The position numbers and the translations under genes were made by a program. A stretch of DNA of 64,000 nucleotides from Bursaphelenchus xylophilus. Taxonomy: Eukaryota; Nematoda; Chromadorea; Rhabditida; Aphelenchoididae. The stretch covers positions 2,108,001-2,172,000 of the forward strand of contig CAJFCV020000004.1 of assembly GCA_904066235.2 (NCBI GenBank), in the 5' to 3' direction. Under the pieces are notes generated by a model. The model was not told where the DNA came from. It did not search any database and saw only the letters and a list, made by a program, of their open reading frames with translations. Numbering within the stretch: position 1 is the stretch's first letter; the number at the start of each line of letters is the position of its first letter. This document shows, in pieces, positions 1 to 10,681 of this stretch.

Positions 1-113
1 TTCTGCAAAGCGCGAGCTAGGATTCTCGCATATATTTTAGCAAAAATTATTCTAAATTTGCGCCAAGTTTCATCAAAATTTGAGCGTCGCATTCGGTACT
101 TCCCTTTTGGTAA
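1..113. repeat. Right half of family-A MITE, cut by window edge
   Basis: Matches the right arm of the 449-bp elements at 10682-11130 and 62074-62522: the TTTCTGCAAAGCGCGAGC block, then GTTTCATCAAAATTTGAGCGTCGC, ending in a variant of the ACTTCCCCTG terminus. The left part lies outside the window. Confidence 0.75.
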
Positions 114-419
114 AATCAAGGTCAATCAGGCCAAGTGGACATTCCAACTCTGTTTATTTTCCATTCCAAGACAACTACAATACTGTTTTAACTCCTCGAG
201 AAATAGGAAATGCGTACAACTAGAAGAAGTGGGGTTCAGAGTGGATCAAAAACTTAGAGACAGATCATAGGAGGACGAAACATTTGGAAGCGATATAAGC
301 CAAACGCCCACAAGTCCGTGGACACGAAAATGGTGGAGATAATTTAAAATAATACTCGCTTTTTCGGAGCGAAAAAGCGATATTAGTTTAGCGGGGAGGC
401 GAGTACAATAGAATGGCGT
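114..419. other. Spacer 3' of tubulin copy A, no gene seen
   Basis: No conserved coding signal or RNA gene is visible. The part nearest 419 should hold the 3' UTR and polyadenylation site of the minus-strand tubulin gene. Confidence 0.5.
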
Positions 420-3400
420 TTAGTACTCGTCCTCGTCGCCGGCGCCGGCGTCGGTGGAGTCGATGGCGACCTCTTCGTAGTCCTTTTCGAGGGCGGCCAA
501 GTCTTCGCGGGCCTCGGAGAACTCTCCCTCCTCCATGCCCTCGCCCACGTACCAGTGGACGAACGCGCGCTTCGCGTACATCAAGTCGAACTTGTGGTCG
601 AGGCGGGCCCAGGCTTCGGCGATGGCAGTGGTGTTGGACAGCATGCAGACGGCACGCGGGACCTTGGCCAAATCGCCGTTGGGCACGACGGTGGGGGGCT
701 GGTAGTTGATGCCCACCTGAAGCATGGATAGCGTAATTAATGATGGAGTTTTGAGTTGAAATTATTGGAGAATGCACTGCTATTCTAGTTATCCCTTAGA
801 GGCCCCAAATTTCCCGAAATAGTTGGTGTTTCAAAGAAATATTCGAAAAGGATGACTTAATGGCATAGATAATATAAAAAACCGCGATTTTTGTAACTCA
901 TTTTAAGAAATAGTTTTTCCCAGCCAACTAGCTCGCTATTCCACCAAATTTAGCTTCAAAACCACAAGTTTCCGTAAATTAAGACACAATTTCTATATTC
1001 ACCATGACCAACAATATTACTTTAGACCACCTCCACCCTAAGCCTCCCAAATCCCCAAAAAATCCCTACCTTGAACCCAGTTGGACACCAATCGACAAAC
1101 TGGATGGATCGGTTGGTCTTGATGGTGGCAATGGCCGCGTTCACATCCTTGGGGACCACATCTCCGCGGTACAACAAACAGACGGCCATGTATTTTCCGT
1201 GCCGAGGATCACACTTGACCATCTGGTTGGCGGGCTCGAAACAGGAGTTTGTGATCTCCGCCACGCTCAACGACTCGTGGTAGGCCTTGGCGGAGGAGAT
1301 GACCGGCGAATACGTGGCGAGCGGGAAGTGGATTCGTGGGTATGGGACCAAGTTGGTCTGGAACTCGGTGAGATCCACATTCAAGGCTCCATCGAATCTC
1401 AGAGAGGCGGTGATGGAGCTAACGACCTGCGAGATGAGTCGGTTCAGGTTGGTGTAGCTGGGCCGCTCCACGTCCAGGTTGCGGCGACAAATGTCGTAGA
1501 TGGCCTCGTTGTCGACCATGAAGGCGCAGTCCGAGTGCTCCAGGGTGGTGTGGGTGGTGAGGACCGAGTTGTAGGGCTCCACCACGGCCGTCGACACCTG
1601 CGGCGCGGGGTAGATGGAGAACTCGAGCTTCGATTTCTTCCCGTAGTCCACGGAGAGGCGTTCCATCAAGAGGGAAGTGAAGCCGGAGCCGGTTCCGCCG
1701 CCGAACGAGTGGAAGATCAGGAAGCCCTGAAGGCCGGAGCAGTTGTCCGCGGTACGCCGAACGCGGTCCAGGACGGTGTCGATGATCTCCTTGCCGACAG
1801 TGTAGTGGCCGCGCGCGTAGTTGTTGGCCGCGTCCTCCTTGCCATTGATGAGTTGTTCGGGGTGGAACAATTGCTTGTAGGTGCCGGTACGGATCTCATC
1901 TGGAAAAGAGGACGGTAGAATGGTGCTCAAGGCTTGGTTAAACGTTTTTATTTTGCATTTTTTCGCAGGTTACAGTAAGGTTTTAAAATTTCTTTTGGGA
2001 TCATCTGAAAGAGCTTTGAAAACGCTATCTAATGATATATGTTTTGTATGGTAGGGCTTGACACAGCGGTTTTTATGAAGCTTCAAAGATGACCAACTTC
2101 TAAACTAAAACAGAATAAAAAAAATTTTCAATTTTTTGACCAAAATTTACATTATACAGGGTGGCCCAAAAAATGGAAACTTTTTTTCCTGGGTCCTGAC
2201 GCGAAAATGGTTAGGCCCAGCCAAATGATTTTTGCCCTATTAGATTCTCCGTTTCTTTCTGTCCTAGTTTAGTTTTTTTCATGTCCATATCGAATAATTA
2301 ACATGTTTTTTCAGGATGCCAAATAGAAGGACCTCGATTTTGGACTTGTTTCGGCAAGGAAAGAAGCAATGTGAGATTGTTAAACTTCTCGGCGTTGGAA
2401 AATCTGTTGTATCGAAAGCCATAAAACGATTCAACGAGCTTGGCCACGACGGTCGACGGTCGGCCACGACGGTCGGCGTTCAGGAAGTGGTAGGAAGCGC
2501 ACCATCAACACCCCCTCCAACCGGGATATCATCAAAAAGCGAGTGAAGCGAAATCCGATGGTGTCTATGAGAAAGATCGCCCGGGAGACCGGCCTCAGCA
2601 GAACATCCGTCCGTCGAATGGCCAAAGATGTACTGAAGCTCAAGCCCTATAAGCTGCAAAAAGTTCAACGTCTGACGGAACGCGACAAGAAAGTACGGCT
2701 AGAAAGATGTCGGAAGCTCAAGCGTCGCGCCGCAGGTCAGGTTTGGGAGAAAATTTTATTCTCTGATGAGAAATTATTTAGCCTTGAGCAAGCCCAGAAC
2801 CACCAGAATGATAGATTCTGGTCCACTGAACATCCTGGACCTTCAGCCATCGTCGAACGCCGCCAAAAACCGCTTTCCGTAATGGTATGGGGAGGAATCT
2901 GCGCCTCCGGCAAAACTCCGCTGATATTTGTTGAAGAAAGAGTGAAAGTGAACAAGGAAGTGTACTGTCGTGACATATTGGAATCTGTAGTTCTGCCTTG
3001 GTCCAAGAAGCATTTCGGAAAACAGAAATGGGTGTTTCAACAGGACTCTGCGCCCGCTCACAAGGCAAAATCAACTCAAGACTGGTGCAGAAGCCACTTC
3101 CCCGACTTCATCACGACTGCGGATTGGCCGCCCTACTCTCCGGATCTGAATCCAATGGATTATAGTGTATGGTCCCTGATGGAGGCAAGAGCATGTCGAA
3201 AGCCCCACAAAACTTTGGAGTCCCTCAAGCAATCACTCCAGCGGGAATGGGAGAAATTGTCCAAGGAAGAGCTGCGGCGTATCGCCAAAAATTTCACTTC
3301 ACGGTTGGGCTTGTGTATCGCCGCCAAAGGAGGCCACTTTGAAACCGGTTAGGTATATTGTAACTAGAGCTCTATGTTATTGATATTGATTGTTACTTTT

Positions 3401-3950
3401 GTTAAATATAGGTCGTTAAATAAATTATGACTAAAAATACGAGTTTCCATTTTTTTTGGGCCACCCTGTACTTGATATCAGCCTCATTCTCAAATAAAAC
3501 AATACCTTGAAGGAGAGGTATTTTTCCCCCGAATCTCTCCAAAACAACCCCCAAGTCTTACCGATGACAGTGGGCTCGAGATCGACCATCACGGCGCGAG
3601 GAACATGACGTCCGTTGCCGGTCTCCGAGAAGAAGGTCGAAAAAGAGTCATCGCCGGCCGTAGGGGACTCGGATGGCATCCGACCGTCGGGCTGGATGCC
3701 GTGCTCCAAACAATAGAGCTCCCAGCACGCATTCCCGATCTGCACACCGGCTTGGCCCACGTGGATGGAGATAACTTCGCGCTGAAAGAATTTGCGGTCA
3801 TACTAAAGTAGAGCAAGGTGAATAAGTTCGATTTCAGCGGGAAATATTGAATTTTTAATAGAAAGTATTTGATTTCCAGATAGATTTAGGAGTTTTTCTA
3901 CCTGATTTGTATGATATTTCCCCCAAAGAAAGGGGTATTTTACTCACCAT
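420..3950 (-). CDS. Alpha-tubulin, copy A
   Basis: Alpha-tubulin, the GTP-binding subunit of the alpha/beta heterodimer of microtubules. Coding exons (minus strand): 3950-3948 (the ATG alone), 3781-3562, 1899-1070, 716-420, with GT-AG junctions, 449 residues, the normal family length. Visible marks are the N-terminal [12 protein letters not shown], the nucleotide-binding GGGTGSG loop, [35 protein letters not shown], and an acidic tail ending in EY, so a detyrosination cycle is possible. Residue 40, the acetylated lysine of many alpha-tubulins, is Ser here. Intron 2 holds a 1.3 kb mariner-type element. The gene is intact and is a divergent duplicate of the copy at 19701-22183; exon lengths are identical apart from one codon in the tail. 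I cannot assign it to a specific tba gene. Confidence 0.95.
2157..3468 (+). mobile_element. maT-type (DD37D) Tc1/mariner element in tubulin intron 2
   Basis: A 1312-bp element with inverted ends starting CAGGGTGGCCCAAAAAA, flanked by TA at 2155-2156 and 3469-3470. This is the full structure of a Tc1/mariner element. It sits in intron 2 of alpha-tubulin copy A, in the opposite transcriptional orientation, and should leave with the intron. Both ends are well preserved, so insertion looks fairly recent. Confidence 0.93.
2316..3352 (+). pseudogene. DD37D Tc1/mariner (maT) transposase, one frameshift
   Basis: Cut-and-paste DNA transposase. The first part (2316-~2465) encodes a helix-turn-helix DNA-binding region ([20 protein letters not shown]). 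The rest, in another frame (~2485-3352), has a second HTH ([20 protein letters not shown]) and the catalytic domain. Acidic residues are visible in [20 protein letters not shown] and [10 protein letters not shown] count 37 residues between the second and third Asp, the spacing of the maT family rather than DD34D mariner or DD34E Tc1. The frame break lies at an imperfect duplication of GGCCACGACGGTCG around 2440-2475, which looks like a slippage expansion. Otherwise no stop interrupts it, so it is inactive as read but only lightly decayed. Confidence 0.88.
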
Positions 3951-4755
3951 GATTAGTTTTTCGAAGAAGTCGTTGGAGTTGGAGAAGAAACTCGAGAGCG
4001 ACCGCAAATGCGACTAAAATTTAGAAGGTATTATGTCGTATAAGGGGATAAAATCTCGCTATATGACAGATAACGCGGTAAATCAACATTTCGCGCAATC
4101 GGAAACGCTTTTTTCGATTCAAACTAGCGTTTTGGCGCGCTTTTCGAGGAGAATTTTATGGACAGAAAGCGTGAATTTTTGGGGACATTATAAAAGGGAA
4201 GTTTATATTTAAAATGAAGGAAAATGTTCATCGAAGAAGAATTTTTTGAGTTGTGAAATATGTCATCAAAAGTAGAAAATACGAAAAAATCAAAAAAAAA
4301 GTTTTTTTTTGAAAATGACAAATTTAAATAAAATCAAAAAAATAAAGAAAAAAAAACAAGAAATCGTATATCAAAAATCTAAAAAATGCCTCAGGCAATG
4401 ATACCAAACTTTAAAATACCATAATAAAATCTTTGGGGAATTCAAAAAATTCAAAAATCTTAATGCTAAAATACAACGTTTTACTGAAATCCGTAACGAT
4501 TCCAGACCACTTCAAAGACTGATTTCAAATTTAAATTAATTTTGGGCCTGATGAGTCATTATTTTCATGAAAAAAAATAATTTTTAAAAATAAAAAAAAT
4601 TCAAAATCAAAAAAAATTTTTTTTTGATTCGAAGACTTCCATAGACAGAATTAGTCTCAGTTCAACGAGTATGTGTCATCAAAAGAAAAAAAATTGAGTA
4701 CATAGCTTTTTTTGCGCGAAAAATTTTGAAAACTCCGAAAAAATTGCTTTTCACA
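3951..4755. other. AT-rich upstream region of tubulin copy A
   Basis: Should contain the promoter and 5' UTR of the minus-strand tubulin gene. It is AT-rich with many A/T runs, and I see no second gene or recognisable element. Confidence 0.4.
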
Positions 4756-4947
4756 ATGAAAGTACTTCTATGGGGTGTGGAATTACCGGTCAAGATATAT
4801 ATCAAAAAATTCGCAAAAATTTTCTGGTTCAGAATATATAAAAATTAGCTGCCTAATTTTGGTCTATTAACGAGTTTTATCAATAAATGTATTTCTCGAG
4901 GAAAAAAATCTGCGGCAACAAAAGCGAGCTCGGTCTCTTCTCGGAAG

Positions 4948-5024
4948 AGAGCGGTGTGGCCGAGTGGTTAGAGCGCTGGATTGGCAATCCGAAGGGGACG
5001 GGTTCGATTCCTTTTGCCACTCTA
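4948..5024 (+). tRNA. tRNA-like gene, probably a degenerate tRNA
   Basis: Has an A box (TGGCCGAGTGGTTAGAGCGC) and a B box (GGTTCGATTCC) at normal spacing. A seven-base anticodon loop TTGGCAA would give anticodon GGC (Ala). The ends pair as AGAGCGG with CCACTCT with one mismatch; the anticodon and T stems also contain mismatches. The D-arm resembles Ser/Leu tRNAs more than Ala. I favour a decayed or tRNA-derived copy inside the surrounding fold-back. Confidence 0.45.
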
Positions 5025-5360
5025 GAACCCATTTTTTACATTGGAATTACCTTTAAGGTGTAGTTGTAATCCAATTTGATATTTTAAAAGACGATTTCTG
5101 AGTCAGTGCGTCTGTCGTATCTTACCTTACTGGGCGATGATTTGACGGTTACTGAAGTTTTCGACCCTTGCGATGACGATGGTATCATTATTTTTCCGAT
5201 TTTCCTACTGTAACATACCGTAATACTGTATCGACCGCTAAAAAACGACCGTAGAATCTTTCTTTCTGAAAATTTCACAGGCGATTTTACGATTTTTGGA
5301 ATCAGCATAAAATTCTGCTCTAGAGGCAATAAAAAAAGTTCAAAAAAAGCTGCGACAAAT

Positions 5361-5431
5361 TTCGTGGTATAGTGGTTAGTGGTCGGGACTACCAATCCAG
5401 CGACCCGGGTTCGAGTCCGGCTGGGTGCGAA
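5361..5431 (+). other. tRNA-like sequence in left arm of fold-back
   Basis: A box GGTATAGTGGTTAGTGG and B box GGGTTCGAGTCC at tRNA spacing, with terminal TTCG/CGAA pairing. A loop CTACCAA would read as anticodon ACC (Gly). The acceptor stem is weak, so I read it as tRNA-derived rather than a functional tRNA, though it could promote Pol III transcription. Confidence 0.55.
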
Positions 5432-6255
5432 TATCGAAAAGAAGTCGGACATTAAATTTACTGTGATTCAGAGGATTGTATATTTTGCCACGAGCAGTTA
5501 TTAATGTCAATGGTAGCTGGATTCGGGGTTAAAACGGGGTTTATATAATTTTAGGGGCTCAATACATGAAAAAATAAAAGTGCTTCAAACCGGTTGAAAT
5601 TGATAATACTTATTCTAAGGGCTATTCTAAGACATTTTCTCGTTAACTTTTTTTCGTAACTTACTGTAACATGGATTACTGTGACATGAAATCCAATTTT
5701 ATTTTTCGCATACCACGGGGCGTAGACAGCTCGGACTATCGCCATATTGATAGAGATAATTAATAACGAGTTGGTTTGCATACAAAATTTTTTTTATGGC
5801 CACACAGTTTGAAACAATCGGGTTATTTCACGAAGTTTTGTCAGATAGCGATGATATCAAGACACACTGGAAGTGCAGCGGAAATTTATTTTGTATACCT
5901 ATAGTGGACCTTCGTTGCTGTTTGAACGACCTAGTCAAAAACACTCGAGACTGGATGCAACAATTTTGAAGAAAATCCCGCTTAAGTACAAAATCTTTAT
6001 CTTACTGTAGTGCATGGAACAGTAAGCTACCAAAAAAAAGTTAACGAGAAAGTGTCTTAGAATAGCCCTTAGAATAAGTATTATCAATTTCAACCGGTTT
6101 GAAGCACTTTTATTTTTTCATGTATTGAGCCCCTAAAATTATATAAACCCCGTTTTAACCCCGAATCCAGCTACCATTGACATTAATAACTGCTCGTGGC
6201 AAAATATACAATCCTCTGAATCACAGTAAATTTAATGTCCGACTTCTTTTCGATA

Positions 6256-6326
6256 TTCGCACCCAGCCGGACTCGAACCCGGGTCGCTGGATTGGTAGTC
6301 CCGACCACTAACCACTATACCACGAA
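6256..6326 (-). other. tRNA-like sequence in right arm of fold-back
   Basis: Reverse-complement partner of the 71-bp tRNA-like sequence at 5361-5431, with the same A and B boxes, so the two would be transcribed towards the element's centre. Confidence 0.55.
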
Positions 6327-6960
6327 ATTTGTCGCAGCTTTTTTTGAACTTTTTTTTATTGCCTCTAGAGCAGAATTTTATGCTGATTCCAAAAATCGTA
6401 AAATCGCCTGTGAAATTTTCAGAAAGAAAGATTCAACGGTCGTTTTTTAGCGGTCGATACAGTATTACGATATGTTACAGTAGGAAAATCGGAAAAATAA
6501 TGATACCATCGTCATCGCAAGGGTCGAAAACTTCAGTAACCGTCAAATCAGCGCCCAGTAAGGTAAGATACGACAGCTGGACGCGGTTACTTCTAAAACA
6601 GTAAATTGTAAAAAAATATACCTTGATGAAGGTTTTGGGAAAAAATATTGTTCGCTTTTGCTTAGCACCTTCCAACAGCCATTTTAGTGCAAAAAACTCA
6701 AAATCGATTTTTTTTCTATGTCCACCCCTAACAGACGGCTGATGCACTGACTCAGAAATCGTCTTTTAAGGCTTGTCAAGGCCTCAAAATTTATTTTAGC
6801 ACAAAACAAAATTTTTTTATTGGTAAAAACACGGTGAAAAAGAAACTTGCATTGTGTCGCGAGAAAACTTCTGAGGACAAAAACATGTCATCAGACCAAA
6901 ATTAGGCAGCTAATTTATATATATTCTGAATCAGAAATTTTTTGCGAATTTTTTGATATA

Positions 6961-7593
6961 CAGGGTCTTACAAAAAACGTGAAGGAAAGTGGGAGGCCAT
7001 AACTTCCGTCGGAGGCGGCGCAGAGACTTCGTATTTGAAATGTGTATTTTTAAATGACATAAGTTTTTGTCTATGAAATAACAAGCTTTTATAGTGCAAA
7101 CGGAGGTCGCTACGACCCTCTGAAGTAGAGGCATCTCTACCCCGAAAACCAGGCTTTTTCGGTTGAAAATGATCGAGAAATTGCGGACTTTGTCGGTTGA
7201 AAATCACCAGGAAATGTCGGATTTTTTGGGGGTTTCTTGATATAGTCTTTAAGAAAACGTCGAAAAAAATGCACGTGTTGGCACTTTCCTCTTCTTTTTC
7301 AACATCACCCATATCAAAACCCCCCAAAAAATCCAACATTTCCTGGTGATTTTCAACCGACAAAGTCCGCAATTTCTCGATCATTTTCAACCGAAAAAAA
7401 CCTGGTTTTCGGGGTAGAGATGCCTCTACTTCAGAGGGTCGTAGCGACCTCAGTTTGCACTATAAAAGCTTGTTATTTCATAGACAAAAACATATGTCTT
7501 TTAAAAATACACATTTCAAAAACGAAGTCTCTGCGCCGCCTCCGCCGGAAGTTATAGCCTTCCACTTTCCTTCACGTTTTTTGTAAGACCCTG
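6961..7593. mobile_element. 633-bp TA-flanked palindromic MITE
   Basis: Begins CAGGGTCTTACAAAAAACG and ends with its reverse complement, flanked by TA (6959-6960, 7594-7595). Almost the whole sequence folds back on itself. No coding sequence. The TA duplication and size fit a non-autonomous Tc1/mariner relative. It interrupts the right arm of the larger repeat. A second copy begins at 33800. Confidence 0.88.
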
Positions 7594-7640
7594 TATATCT
7601 CGACCGGTAATTCCACACCCCATAGAAGTACTTTCCTTGT

Positions 7641-8052
7641 CAGAATTTTAAACCCAAAAAATTCCCCCCAAAAAATCGGCCAGGATAAACGTTTTTTGGA
7701 GGGCTTATGAGTCAAAAGATTTATTCTCTGGCTTTCCCTCGCTTGGCTGCAATTTTGAAATGGACCCAAGCGCGGAACGCTTTCCTTTCCCTCTCTCGCT
7801 CTCTCCCTCTCTCTTTTGCCCTCCAATCGCTTTGGCTTTGTGCGAAAAAAGAGGGCCCAATGTAGCCCGGAGGCATTTCGAAACCATGTAAAGTGGGGGT
7901 CTATGTTCGTTCATGTCCTTAGGGGTCATGGGAGGGGAGGCGAAGAAAATAATGGGAAATTATTCCAATCTCTTGGTAGACTAGAAGATTGGGGGGTTGT
8001 AATGCTGACAAGTGTGAGTTACTATACATTGAAGAAGAGAAACTAAAATTAT
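7641..8052. other. Unique-looking spacer
   Basis: Includes a CT-rich stretch near 7780-7820. No gene, RNA or named repeat recognised. Confidence 0.4.
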
Positions 8053-8668
8053 TTAGCAAAAATCTTCTTAGATAAGCTTTCTCAAAGGCATTTACAACAA
8101 TATTACCGCAGGAAATTGCATGGTTAAAAAGCCTTTGAAAACAGATAGGCAATGAAAAGTCTTTACAGGGGAATTACTCCAAGTGCGACGCTCAGATTTC
8201 GACGAAACTTGGCACAAATTAAGAATAATTTTTTCTAAGATATATGCGAGAATCCTAGCTCGCGCTTTGCAGAAACAACCGAGATTTTTAGATCGAAAGT
8301 CGGCCAAAATTTAGGTTTCTTTTACAATGTTTCTACAAAAAATCAAATTTTTCCGCACGAGACTGCCAAAGTTATGGCCAAAAAGCGGTTTTCTCTCTGA
8401 CCGCTCTCCACGTTTAGCGTACTCTCTCGGCGGCAAAAATCGTTCGATATCTCGGTGGCGCCCGCAAAGCGCGAGCCAAAACTTTTAGGAATTGATATTT
8501 AGTCCATACCCGATGTGTGTGCAAAATTTAAAGAAAATCTGAGCGTCGCACTTGGAATACTTCCCCTGTTAGCAAAAATCTTCTTAGATAAGCTTTCTCA
8601 AAGGCATTTACAACAATATTACCGCAGGAAATTGCATGGTTAAAACGTTTGAAAACAGATAGGCAATG
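8053..8668. repeat. ~105-bp direct duplication flanking a MITE
   Basis: The sequence starting TTAGCAAAAATCTTCTTAGA is present at 8053-8160 and again, nearly identical, at 8569-8668. The family-A MITE (8166-8568) lies exactly between. This is far longer than a target-site duplication. Confidence 0.85.
8166..8568. mobile_element. Family-A MITE (TTA target site), 403 bp
   Basis: CAGGGG...CCCCTG ends flanked by TTA (8163-8165, 8569-8571). Arms contain the family hallmark blocks (CTCAGATTT, AGCTCGCGCTTTGCAG, GCCGAGAGAGT). Three-base TWA duplications are typical of PIF/Harbinger-type elements; no transposase is present. Confidence 0.85.
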
Positions 8669-9415
8669 AAAAGTGTTTGAAGTAAAAATATGGGCAGATG
8701 GCCAAAAACAAGCGACTGACCTTGAAGTGTATATTACAGGTTATTCACTGAACAAACAGGGCTTTAATAAGGGAAATTCAGTCAGCATAAAAGAGAAGGC
8801 GGCTTTTTGCTTTCTATTCAAGTTAAACACAGAGTTTTCTAGACCAAAGTTTAAGGTTGGGAAATTTTTTTAGTTGTTGAAGAAGGGTCATCAAAAGAAA
8901 GCCTTGTTGGTAATGTCTTGGCAAAATAAAAAAGTTAAATCTTTTGGCAACGTCGCTTGCCATAAAAGCGGTCACCGAAAAAACTTTTCCCATATTTGAA
9001 AATTACCCCATATTTGAAACGTAATCTTTAATTTGCAGCCTGTAATACGCAAATTTTTTTTACAAAAACATTGTTTTTCTTCCAAAATTTTCCCTACAGA
9101 CTGATACCACACACCAGACTTTTCTATGCCAAAATTAGTAAAAAAAGTGTTGATTTTTCCGTCCGAATTTCAACCTAAATAAAAATCTTGGTCGTTTCTG
9201 CGAAGCGCGGGTTAGGAATCTCCCATACACTAACATTACACTTAACGTTTATCTAAATTTGTGGCAGGTTTCAATAATCTCTTTGACGATTCCAAAAAAA
9301 ATCGAAAGTTAACGGGGAATTCAAATTTTCAAAGAGAAAATCTCATTTATTTTTTTCGAGATCGTCCTATATCTTCAAGAAAAGGTTTGTACTAAAATTT
9401 TTATAACCAAAAATT
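8669..9415. other. Spacer with family-A fragments
   Basis: No gene recognised. A short open frame at 8673-8873 has no recognisable domain. Around 9180-9380 are fragments resembling the inner part of family A. Confidence 0.4.
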
Positions 9416-9761
9416 ATCAGTCCGTCGGGAAAATAATGAGCGCAATGTCGCTGTGCCAATTGTGTCGCTGAAATGAAAAGCAATTTCATTTTGTCGCGAC
9501 ACAATTCATTTTCTCGGCAGCGATGCGATTTTTGGGCTTCGTGGAAATTGGACAGATTTTTTTCGCTGCAATCGTACGAAATGTCACTATTGAATCATCA
9601 AATAATTATTTTTTGCGGCGAAAAAAATCTGTCAAGTTTCACTCTGTCCAATTTCCACGCTCTGTCCAAATTATTTCTGTCCGATTTCACTCTGTCCAAT
9701 TTCCACGAAGCCGATTTTCGTTTCGCCAGAGTGTTCATTATTTTCCCGACAGACTAATAGT
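9416..9761. mobile_element. Family-D palindromic element, long copy
   Basis: Ends read CAGTCCGTCGGGAAAATAAT and its complement. The middle is expanded by tandem copies of a TCTGTCCAATTTCCACG-like unit (about 9630-9710). No coding capacity. Shorter ~155-bp copies occur at 10287, 11405 and 30249. Confidence 0.7.
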
Positions 9762-10286
9762 CAATAGCCTTCCAAGAATGACATCTCAACTTTTCTATTA
9801 CTAACAAAAAAATATGGGCATCTTTTCTGACTTTCCCCCATCTAGTTTTTCCTCATAACCGCTCGCATATCCGTCCCCGCAACATCAACAAAAACGCGAG
9901 GCCGAAATTGGCTTTCGCGAAAAAACCTCATACATACCGAATTTTTTGCTCCAGAGCGAAAAAGCGACGACACAGCGACTTTTCGGGATGGACAAGAAAG
10001 AGATGAATCGAACGTCTCTGACCGTTCCCCTCACTGAGGGCGAAGGTGGAAGGTCGTTCCTGGTGCAATAAAAAAACACACTCATTTTTTTCGAGGGGAT
10101 AAATTCGTCTCGGAACATCCGAGAGATGCAATGGAGGAGAAGATGACCAGGTGGAGGGGATTTGGGAAATCAGTGAGGGGATTTGGATATGGGAATGAGG
10201 GAAAACTGGGATATCCGGAGGGAATTCAGATGAAAAATAATTTGAGAAGTTTCAGAGTGGGTACAAATTTTATTATCAAAAATTAT
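9762..10286. other. Spacer, no gene seen
   Basis: Open frames on both strands here show no conserved domain. No RNA gene recognised. Confidence 0.35.
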
Positions 10287-10437
10287 CAGTCTGTCCGGAA
10301 AATAATAAGCACTCTATCGCAGCGAAAATTGCATCGCCGCCGAGAAAGTGACTTGTATCGCGGAGAAAATAAAATCGCCTTTCACTTCAGCGATTGGCGC
10401 AGCGACAATGCGCTCAATATTTTCCAGACGAACTGAT
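10287..10437. mobile_element. Family-D palindromic MITE
   Basis: CAGTCTGTCCGGAAAATAAT at the left, complementary ATTTTCCAGACGAACTG at the right; about 150 bp, non-coding. Confidence 0.7.
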
Positions 10438-10478
10438 ACTAGTCGCGCCATAAAGTCCTGACACATTTTGTCGCGACT

Positions 10479-10600
10479 AGTACAGTGGCGGACCTGATCC
10501 AGTGGCAAAAAACGTACCATTTTGCATCCCGGAAGTATCAAAAAATGTGGCAAAATGCCTCCCTCTTCAAGTGAAAAAACTCCGTTTTCCTTAATTTAGT
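10479..10600. repeat. Half copy of family-B palindromic MITE
   Basis: Left arm only: ACAGTGGCGGACCTGATCC through CAAGTGAAAAAACTCCG. The complementary arm is missing. Confidence 0.75.
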
Positions 10601-10681
10601 TGACGGATTTTCTGGACTTTTTCGGCGACGAGAAATCTTGGCAATGACCGAAATTTTTTTTGATAATAGAAATCTTACTAA

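Larger units (their letters stand above)
5088..6765. mobile_element. TTAA-flanked fold-back element with tRNA-like arms (copy 1)
   Basis: Both ends read AAGACGATTTCTGAGTCA inwards and are flanked by TTAA (5084-5087, 6766-6769). The arms are long inverted repeats, each with a tRNA-like sequence (5361-5431 and 6256-6326). The right arm carries about 150 bp (around 6585-6740) missing from the left. The TTAA duplication is typical of piggyBac-type transposition, but no transposase is present. The same ends occur at 44034-45858. Confidence 0.85.
4756..7640. repeat. Large inverted repeat containing nested elements
   Basis: The left arm, about 4756-4870 (GAAAGTACTTCTATGGGGTG onward), is repeated in reverse at 7637-7594 and then 6960-6880. 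The right arm is split by the 633-bp MITE at 6961-7593. Between the arms lie a tRNA-like sequence (4948-5024) and a TTAA-flanked fold-back (5088-6765). It looks like an older fold-back unit that later received other elements. Confidence 0.7.

Noticed and set aside
1004..1918. 304-residue plus-strand open frame
   Set aside because: It is the antisense of alpha-tubulin exon 3; the minus strand has the conserved protein and correct splice sites.
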